Source: Funneliformis mosseae | Taxonomy: Eukaryota; Glomeromycota; Glomeromycetes; Glomerales; Glomeraceae | Reading direction: 5' to 3' | DNA: 14,844 nucleotides | NCBI GenBank assembly: GCA_910592005.1 | Contig: CAJVPP010002443.1 | Location: forward strand, 1-14,844 | In this document: positions 8,381 to 14,844 of the stretch, in pieces | Position numbering within the stretch: the first letter of the stretch is position 1 | Layout of the letters: every line of letters begins with the position of its first letter | Notes under the pieces: model-generated | Told to the model about the DNA's origin: nothing | Database searches by the model: none | Seen by the model: only the letters and a program-made list of their open reading frames with translations | Made by a program: the position numbers and the translations under genes

Positions 8381-8943
8381 TCCTTGATTCGTAAATTGAT
8401 ATGTAATTTTTTTTTTAAAAAATAATCCCTAGGATAATTTTAGATAACAGTGTTTTTTTCAATTATGGCAGCATAAATATGTGAAAAAGATTTAAATAAT
8501 ATAGAGCGTGCATGATTTTGCTTAATAATTATCTCTTCTGAATATTTAAAAAGTGTTTATTTACTTTGGGATTTGATAGTTGACGAAGAATTATTTTTTT
8601 TTGTGAAATAATCTTTTTTCATATACTTAATTTTGTAGAATAAACTTTACATTCCGTTTTCCTGCTTCAAATATACGCAATATTTAACGTTAAAAAAAAT
8701 ATCTCACAATTTTTATAAAGTCGTTAACGCAGTATAATTCTAAAGTAGTTTTATATCGAGAAACTTATATGTATGCATAATAGAACGATATAAGAGGCGC
8801 AGAAAATGTAATTGATTTTCGTAATTTCAGACGATCTTCAGTTACAACAACAGGAGTCACTTATAAGATCATCTAATTACACGAAAACTTTAAAAGTAGT
8901 TACGCTGTACAATTAAGTTGAATGTTACAAGTTTCCAAATTAA
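8381..8943. other. Upstream region of the BTB-TLDc gene
   Basis: AT-rich DNA with no open frame worth calling. A spaced inverted repeat lies at 8816-8838 and 8865-8887: 17 of 23 positions match and the outer 7 and inner 6 are perfect, with 26 bases between. It is about 120 bases upstream of the start codon, so it could be regulatory, but nothing shows that directly. Confidence 0.45.
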
Positions 8944-8951
8944 TATATAAA
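8944..8951 (+). promoter_or_regulatory. TATA-like box of the BTB-TLDc gene
   Basis: TATATAAA lies 54 bases before the start codon and is followed by a T/C-rich tract (8952-8980), a layout common in fungal core promoters. It implies a short 5' leader. In DNA this AT-rich a TATA-like word is weak evidence by itself. Confidence 0.4.
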
Positions 8952-9005
8952 TTTTTTTTTCTTTGTTTCTTTTTTCAATTTTAATTTCTGTAAAATAAAA
9001 AAAAA

Positions 9006-10489
9006 ATGTCCATTGAATGTTTGCAGAGAGTTGCTAATGATTATGAAAGGTTATTTGAAAATGACAAAAGTTATGATGTCATTATTTATGCCGGTGAAAA
9101 TGAAAACGTTAAAGAACTATGTGCGCATTCAATTATTTTACGTTATAGGTCGAAATATTTTTATGATGAATTAACTAAAGAAAATGTTGAGAAGAAGGAA
9201 GGAAAATTTACTTTAAAAATACCCAACATACCTCCAAATCTTTTTAAACTTATCTTAAGGTAAATAAAGTACGTGCGACAAACTACGACAATAATATAGA
9301 CCAAGTTATTAACATTTCTTTTAATTTCAGATTTATATATTGCGGAAGGATTGACATATCGAAATTAGAAGGAACTGAAATATTAAAGCTCTTAAATGCG
9401 GCAGGTGCACTTAAACTCCAAGATTTAATTCCCGAAATTGAAGATTATTTAATTAAAGACCATCAAGAGTGTTTACAAGCCAATCCTATAGGAATTCTTG
9501 AAACTATTTATCAACAAGAGTCTTTCACGAATTTACGGAACTTTTATCTTGAAAAAATTTGTAAAGACCCCGAAGAGCTTTTTAATTCTGATAAATTTAT
9601 CAGTATAAAAGCACCTTTATTAGAATTCCTTTTAAAGCGGGATGATTTAAGTCTGGATGAAGTTGATATTTGGAATAGTTTAATTAAGTGGGGTTTTGCT
9701 CAGAACCCTTCTATTCCTAAAGACGTCAAAGAATGGAGAAATGAAGAAATTATAATTATGGAAAGATCTCTTCATAAATATATACCTTTAGTTAGATTTT
9801 ATCATATGTCTTCAGATGATTTTCTTGAAAAAGTACTTCCTTTTAGAGAATTGTTACCACAGGATTTGGTTGTTAACCTCTTAGCATATTCTTTGGCACC
9901 AGATAAGAAATTAAATATTAATATACAACCACCTAGAAAGTCAAAATGTGATTTAATTTGTGATTCAATCCTAGTTAATGCTCGCCATTTTGCCATATTT
10001 TCGGGTTGGATTGATAAGAGAGAATATAATATCAAGAATGTGCCTTATAGTTTTAATTTACTTTATCGTGCCAGCAGGGATGGTAATACACCTAAAGCAT
10101 TTCATCAAAAATGTGATAACAAAGGGGCCAATATAGTCGTAATAAAAATTAACGGAACGGATCAAATCGTGGGAGGATATAATCCATTTGGGTGGGAAGG
10201 ATATAATCAATGGAAAACTACCAAAGATAGTTTTCTGTTCTCATTCGTAAATATAACAAACCTTCAAACTGCAAAAGTAGGTTATATTAAGGATGATCAT
10301 GCTCAATTTGCTGTTCATTGTAATCCAAATTATGGACCAGTATTTGGTTATGATTCTAAAATTGGTGCTGACTTTTATTTTTATGATAATTGGAGTGCTA
10401 AGAACCTAAATTGTTATTCTCAAATTGATATTCCAGTCGGTATTTTACAAACAGATGATTATGAAGTATTTCAAGTCAATAAAAGATAA
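9006..10489 (+). CDS. BTB-BACK-TLDc domain protein (two exons, 470 aa)
   Basis: Exons 9006-9259 and 9331-10489 join in frame to give 470 residues. Residues 13-94 form a BTB/POZ domain (Y-E-R-L-F with S-Y-D-V-I-I-Y, a central C-A-H-S-I-I-L-R-Y-R-S-K-Y-F, then L-I-L-R-F-I-Y-C-G-R-I). Residues 130-220 fit a BACK domain (D-x-F-I-S-I-K-A-P-L-L-E-F-L-L-K-R-D-D-L, then W-N-S-L-I-K-W). Residues 297-470 form a TLDc domain, with I-L-x-x-A-R-H-F-A-I-F (297-307), L-L-Y-R-A-S-R-D-G (328-336), I-V-G-G-Y-N-P-F-G-W (364-373), F-G-Y-D-S-K-I-G-A-D-F (423-433) and D-Y-E-V-F-Q-V (461-467). BTB-BACK proteins commonly act as CUL3 ubiquitin-ligase adaptors, and TLDc domains in animals bind the V-ATPase and are linked to oxidative stress. 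The role here is unknown. No membrane segment or signal peptide is seen, so it is probably cytosolic. The ATG follows an A-run and starts just before the BTB domain, as in relatives. Both exons are intact. The BTB-TLDc combination is strongly expanded in Rhizophagus-type fungi. Confidence 0.95.
9260..9330 (+). other. Phase-2 intron in the BTB-TLDc gene
   Basis: The 71-bp intron starts GTAAAT, ends TTTCAG, and has a TTAAC branch-like site at about 9309-9313. It splits an arginine codon (AG/A) within the BTB domain, between the L-I-L and F-I-Y-C-G-R-I segments. Removing it restores a continuous BTB fold. If it is retained, the TAA formed at 9261-9263 ends the protein after 85 residues. Confidence 0.93.
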
Positions 10490-10563
10490 GCTCATGTATT
10501 GTATATATATTTGTAATATCATTTATTTCAAAAAAAAAATATTACCCTGATAAGTTACGTGTA

Positions 10564-10569
10564 AATAAA
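10564..10569 (+). terminator. Polyadenylation signal of the BTB-TLDc gene
   Basis: AATAAA lies 75 bases after the stop codon, preceded by AT-rich and A-run sequence. The position and word fit a eukaryotic poly(A) signal, though AATAAA is frequent by chance here. Confidence 0.4.
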
Positions 10570-12219
10570 GTATTTATGAATGCTTTACATTAAAATATAA
10601 GTTTATCAATTGGATTATCTTAATTGTGGCGAATTAGCCTGTTTATATTTTTAATCAAGTTATGGTAACGAAATCTTACCAATTAACAATTGATGATTTT
10701 ACATCAGGCAAAATATGATTTTAATACGGCACAAAATTATGTCTTTCTCTGTTAAATCGTAAGTCAACTTCGAAATCTATCTTTTTCGTGAAAATGATTA
10801 CAATGGGTTATAAAATTTCGGAACATTATGTTACATCGAATCAGTCAACAATAAATTCTAAATCAATTTTACTTTTTTATACCAATAATGATTTTTAGGT
10901 CAAAATATGTTCAAATTTATCATTATCTAATTATAAAAGAACAAAAATGACCATTTTTATAATATCTCTGTCAAATATATCGTAGGTTCTAAAGTTAATT
11001 AATAATTTTTCCACCTTCATTAACAATCAATACACCTTATACATGTTTCTCTACGTTTAATGTTTTCTTCGATCTGATTTGAAATTAACTAAAGTTACGG
11101 ATCAAAAACATCAGGAAAAAATAATATGTACCATTTATAATTTCTTTTAAAAAAAAAAATTGTATAAATTTATATATATACTACTTTTTTCAAGTTGATA
11201 ACTAAATCAGGTGATGATTATCCTGATAAAAAGTTCATTAGTCTTGAGAGTTATCAGCTTTGAAACCTGCTACAACGTCAGTTCTTCACACTAATCCAAG
11301 TCAGAAAATGTTGCAACAATAAAATCATCAATTCTCTTATTAGATAGGATAGTTTCAAGAAACAAGCGTCGGGAAAGCTATTGAACAGTATAATGATTCA
11401 TTTTTCGGTTCTTATTAAAAATTTCGTTTTATATTTACTGATGTATTATTATAGCCAAAAGATACCGCAGAATACAAAGAATCATTAAAAAGGTGTACAA
11501 CGAAATTTAAAATATTATTTAGGATATACAGTAAATCAAATATTGTATAAAGGTTACGAGTAATTTTAGATATTTAGTACAACTTTCATTAGTTGATGTT
11601 ATAATAGCGACGATTTCCAATTAAATGGTATGGAATTTGAAAATATGGTATGAATAGAATTGGTAATTTAGATGTGCTAAATATTGTAAAACTAGGTAAC
11701 GGGAACCGTTGAAGCGTCTGAAGCGTTCAAATAGTTGATTTTGATCAATTGTAGTACAATACTTATTTAGTGGATCACGTGTGGGGACAGACATCATGCA
11801 TACTTTCAGGTCTAACTGTAATGTCCTACGCTTACAATATTAAAAGAAAAGAACGTAGTAGTCCGTAATTTATTATATCATGTACGCAATTAATTAATTA
11901 ATTTTTTTTTTATTAAGGTCGCCATCAAAAGCAATTAATGGATTAGGTAAAGAAATATTATTGGGTATATCAGGTGATTATAATATTTAAAAGACATCTC
12001 ATCTTTTTTCAAAGAAATTAATTTCTTTAAATCTCATTCATTGGATGATCTGATTTATTTCATATAATATCTAGATAATAAAGCAACTTGCTGTATATTG
12101 CAAAAAAACTGATTAGTTAAAAATTATATGCAATTCCGACCTCATGATAACTATGTTTTAATTCATTTGATGTTAAACGTTAATATTCTTTAACGTGTAT
12201 TTTTTTTCCTTTCTGCAGA
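10570..12219. other. AT-rich stretch with only weak coding-like islands
   Basis: Nothing is firmly supported. At 11195-11347 a plus-strand frame reads L-I-T-K-S-G-D-D-Y-P-D-K-K-F-I-S-L-E-S-Y, meets a TGA at 11261 and then continues 27 codons. At about 11920-11990, after a T-rich tract and an AG, a frame reads S-P-S-K-A-I-N-G-L-G-K-E-I-L-L-G-I-S-G. Either may be a remnant of an old gene or chance. No family is recognised. Confidence 0.4.
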
Positions 12220-12735
12220 ATGGAGAACTCGTACCATTTATCAGATAGATTTGCTTAACCTCCAGGCCAAGAGAATTCTCAACTTTGTTTTAACAATACG
12301 AAATTAGACATACGGCTGAACTAATATGGGAATTATGAACAAGCTAGATTACATCAAAAGTTTGGTATTTTATTATTTATTTAATCCCAATTTTGGTTTG
12401 TCATATAAATCTTAATAAATTTAGGATTTCGACTATTCCGAATGTAAAACAAGATGCAGGTGAAACGAGATAAAAGCTTGGATGGCACGTATATAAGCTC
12501 ATTTAATTAACCTTTTTCCAAGTAAAAGTAAAACCATTGGCTGATGATCTATACCAATATTTGGCCCTAGATATTTATGAAATTAATCCACACTTGGTAC
12601 GGTTGATGACCAAAAGATGCTCGTTAAGCTCTAGCGAGAAAGACATTACGAAATGCCGTATGCTTAATATACACTTTGATTATATCAATTTTTTTTTTAA
12701 TTTTGTCATTATAATGGACCTTTTTTGTTTTCTGA
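12220..12735 (+). pseudogene. Possible decayed exons upstream of the 12.7-13.3 kb remnant
   Basis: An ATG at 12220, directly after a TTTCTGCAG, opens 12 codons to TAA 12256. The same frame then continues protein-like (P-P-G-Q-E-N-S-Q-L-C-F-N-N-T-K-L-D-I-R-L-N) to a further TAA. A second open frame at about 12513-12690 reads L-A-D-D-L-Y-Q-Y-L-A-L-D-I-Y-E-I-N-P-H-L. It ends in a donor-like GTATGC (12659), followed by T runs and an acceptor-like CTGATAG (12738). These could be broken exons of the same gene as the next entry, but the phases do not join without assuming lesions. Family unknown. Confidence 0.25.
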
Positions 12736-12739
12736 TAGA

Positions 12740-13332
12740 AATTACATGGATCCACAGGATGGAAAACCGAAAAATGTTAAATATATTATCCATTTAATAA
12801 ATTAGATATATTCACTTTTTTGTGATAATCCTGAAGATTAAGCAAGAAATGATTATTGTAGCCTAGGTGGAGATTTGCCATTGCCCGGTATTTTTTTTTA
12901 TTTAAAAAACAAATAAAGAAATTATGTTAAAAGAAATTACTTTTCATCTTCTTTATTGCGTCCAATTAAGTAGATTTTGACAATGAAAACCCTGTAGAGA
13001 TCTCTGAGTTAAAAAAAAAGGATCAAATTGTTGATCAAAAGAATTCGATTTCGATGGTAAACGTATCGAAGCAGTAAAACGCATTCGATATAGTTTTTTA
13101 TGATGCGTTCATTCAAGATAGGGGAGAGCATATTCTGAATCGGGATTTATCAAGGGTATTTAATAGTAATTTATGGTATACTATCTTCCAAAATTACAAC
13201 CTTTTTATTCTAACCCTGGTACTAATATGAAACAGAAATGTCATAAATGATGGAAAATCTTTTATTGATACTAATCTATTAGTAAATTTTCTTGAGAGTC
13301 ATAATCAACCGGTTAGTGGTGGATTTTTTTGA
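12740..13332 (+). pseudogene. Decayed gene of unknown family with an 83-bp intron
   Basis: One frame runs 47 codons from 12740 (Y-M-D-P-Q-D-G-K-P-K-N-V-K-Y-I-I, later N-D-Y-C-S-L-G-G-D-L-P-L-P). It reaches a G/GTATTT donor at 12888, and the acceptor AATTAAG at 12970 rejoins it in the correct phase. It then continues about 119 codons (V-D-F-D-N-E-N-P-V-E-I-S, later F-Y-D-A-F-I-Q-D-R-G-E-H-I-L-N-R-D-L, later L-L-V-N-F-L-E-S-H-N-Q-P-V-S-G-G-F-F). In-frame stops lie at 12803, 12839, 13075, 13228 and 13330, the last in a T run. That is far fewer than expected for non-coding DNA this AT-rich, yet too many for a working gene. A frame shift around 13205-13260 is possible. I recognise no domain. Confidence 0.4.
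12888..12970 (+). other. Probable intron in the decayed gene
   Basis: It starts GTATTT and ends AATTAAG, with a length typical for this genome. The phase-1 junction keeps the upstream and downstream coding-like frames continuous. The interior contains stops in that frame, so the exon reading depends on its removal. Confidence 0.35.
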
Positions 13333-13524
13333 GGTTTAGAAAATTAATTCATTCGATAATTCATTCATTTTTTAATTCTTGATTATAGGGATTAAAATTA
13401 AAGATAAATTATAATTCATAATGTGTTGACCTTTGACATGCTAATAATCAATCTTTTATTTATGTCATCATAGATTAGGAAATGTTTTTAATATAATTTC
13501 TTAGTTAATAAGGTATTCTAATAG

Positions 13525-13710
13525 TATCAACCAAACAAGAATTTACGGGGCGGGGAATCCAACTGGAAGTATCCATTTAATCGTGCAACACTTTGTCCAT
13601 CTTCTTATTCACGATCATCTCCCTCATACAAGTTCATCGCTAATATCAATGCATTCCGTAAAGCATTACTTGGAGCATTCTCTCTTCATTATATATCAAA
13701 GCTTGAATAG
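13525..13710 (+). other. Open frame of 61 codons without a start codon, possible exon
   Basis: The frame follows an ATAG (13521-13524) and stays open to TAG 13708. It includes N-W-K-Y-P-F-N-R-A-T-L-C-P-S-S-Y-S-R-S-S and A-F-R-K-A-L-L-G-A-F. The segment is noticeably richer in GC than its flanks, as exons usually are in such genomes. A second plus-strand frame is also open across much of it, so the reading frame is not certain. It may be the last exon or a fragment of the decayed gene just upstream. No family is recognised. Confidence 0.3.
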
Positions 13711-14668
13711 ATAAATAAAGACAACGCATTAATCTTGACATCTCTAATTATGGTGATAATAATCTATATTATATTTTTCTTATGCAAGATATCCCGTTGT
13801 TAACATTTTAGTTAATATTGTAAGATGTGAAGATCACATAATGTCCTGGTTAAAATTGACTGGTTTAAAAGTCTTGATCTATTAGTATAATTCTATATGG
13901 TAATATAATTTGACACGGTGATAGAACTATTCACGCTGTTTTATAAAATAAAAATCAAATCGTAATTTATAGCACATTGATGTCCAATTTTAGTCATTTA
14001 CATCTCGTCAAAGATCTTTGAAGCACAATTTTTCAACGCGAAGATACTTCATATTTTGAAACTGGTATATTGCAAGAATATATAATATTATAAATTACTT
14101 GTAAAAAAAATGTTACTGTATGAAAATTTAATACTTTAAACCAGGTAAATTAAAAACGGAAATTGTAAATAATAAAAATCGACATAAACCTTAGTGTTAA
14201 AAATAAAATATTATCTAGTGATTTTCTACATTATATGGTTGAAGGATAGGAAAAATACTATAAAGTTTTTCTCAAAGGATTCCAAACTAATCATTATTTG
14301 TTTGAATTCTATAGGTAATTTTGCATTAAACCAATGTTCATGTTAGTAACTTAACTCTCAATTTTTTGTTTCTTTGCCACATGATTAAAATACCCCATTG
14401 CCTCGTCGAACAAATGATTTGAAGCAAAATTTTAAATCAATAGTATAGTCAGAAATTAAAAAGAAAGTGACTTAAATCGTTAATTATATTGGATAATAAT
14501 ATAAGATAAATGCACATTTAAGAAACGATAAAAAAAACCTATCTATCTAAAGCTAAACTAGTTGACGAAAATTGAATAGTCCTAAAAGAGCCTAAGCATA
14601 TGACTTTTCGTTAGCTGTATCTAATATCATTAGATAAATTAAGATAGAGTATGTAAATACATATATAA
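13711..14668. other. AT-rich stretch without a supported gene
   Basis: A run of about 30 codons at 13788-13880 reads R-Y-P-V-V-N-I-L-V-N-I-V-R-C-E-D-H-I-M-S-W and ends in TAG, but it has no start and no clear splice partner. The remainder shows no feature except the first copy of a 13-base direct repeat at 14549. Confidence 0.4.
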
Positions 14669-14705
14669 GAAAAAATAAAAGAGAAAACATCAAAAGCTAA
14701 ACTAG
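14549..14705. repeat. 13-base direct repeat, two copies 144 bases apart
   Basis: AAAGCTAAACTAG occurs at 14549-14561 and 14693-14705. The spacing is a multiple of three and both copies can be read S-K-A-K-L in the same frame, so it may be the trace of a small duplication. Chance is possible. Confidence 0.4.
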
Positions 14706-14844
14706 CAGAAGTACTTCGACGCAAATTGGACATAGGACAAGTGAACCCATATTTTCTACTTGCTTTACCAATAGTACGAAACGAGAGGATACTTCTTTCT
14801 ATATTTTGGTCCTTAAGTTCAGGGAGTGAATTCACTGATCAGCA
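14669..14844 (+). CDS. Partial open frame running off the window end, unknown
   Basis: From 14669, after an AG that could be a splice acceptor, a frame stays open for 58 codons to the end of the window (A-E-V-L-R-R-K-L-D-I-G-Q-V-N-P-Y-F-L-L-A, then I-V-R-N-E-R-I-L-L-S-I-F-W-S-L-S-S-G-S-E). GC is higher than in the flanks from about 14700, which suggests coding. It has no start codon in the window. The opposite strand is also open (14835 down to 14611, 74 codons starting with ATG), so the strand is not settled; third-base composition does not separate them. No family is recognised. Confidence 0.3.

Noticed and set aside
9802..10035. Minus-strand 77-codon frame
   Set aside because: Shadow of the BTB-TLDc coding exon.
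11931..11945. A V-A-I-K reading like the protein-kinase lysine motif
   Set aside because: The frame stops three codons later and no other kinase motif is nearby.
1..14844. CRISPR array, rRNA, phage or bacterial defence system
   Set aside because: No regularly spaced direct repeats, rRNA-like conserved sequence or bacterial gene layout was seen.

Overview
The window is very AT-rich eukaryotic DNA. It has long A/T homopolymers, short GT-AG introns, one recognisable multi-domain gene, and decayed transposons from several superfamilies. The best fit is an arbuscular mycorrhizal fungus of the Rhizophagus (Glomeromycotina) type. That inference rests on the AT-rich composition, on a BTB-BACK-TLDc protein (a family strongly expanded in those fungi) and on the mixture of decayed Ty3/gypsy and Tc1-like elements. 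The organism cannot be proved from the sequence alone.

Layout. 1-611: AT-rich DNA with small inverted repeats. 612-1185: decayed reverse transcriptase/RNase H fragment of a Ty3/gypsy retrotransposon. 1186-4132: gene-poor DNA with one weak coding-like island near 2018-2362. 4135-5424: a complete but dead Tc1/mariner-like DNA transposon, with matching terminal inverted repeats, TA target duplications and a transposase broken by stops and frameshifts. 5427-8063: another weak coding-like island (about 5949-6230), a cluster of repeats in both orientations (6275-6413), a small element with inverted ends (6669-6855), two adjacent hairpins (7070-7137) and a T-rich tract. 8064-8380: a MITE-like element with good terminal inverted repeats.

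9006-10489: the only clearly intact gene. It has two exons separated by a 71-bp intron and encodes a 470-residue BTB-BACK-TLDc protein. A TATA-like box lies upstream and an AATAAA signal downstream. 10490-12200: mostly featureless. 12220-13710: several protein-like open stretches, one bridged by a frame-preserving 83-bp intron but interrupted by stops; this is most likely a decayed gene of unknown family. 13711-14844: AT-rich DNA ending in an open frame of higher GC that runs off the window.

The BTB-TLDc gene is the functional content. The rest reads as transposon-derived or decaying sequence around it. I see no operon-like system, RNA gene, CRISPR array or clear new functional system. The most informative oddities are the stops in the Tc1 transposase, most of which replace tryptophan codons by G-to-A changes, and the interrupted unknown gene at 12.7-13.3 kb.
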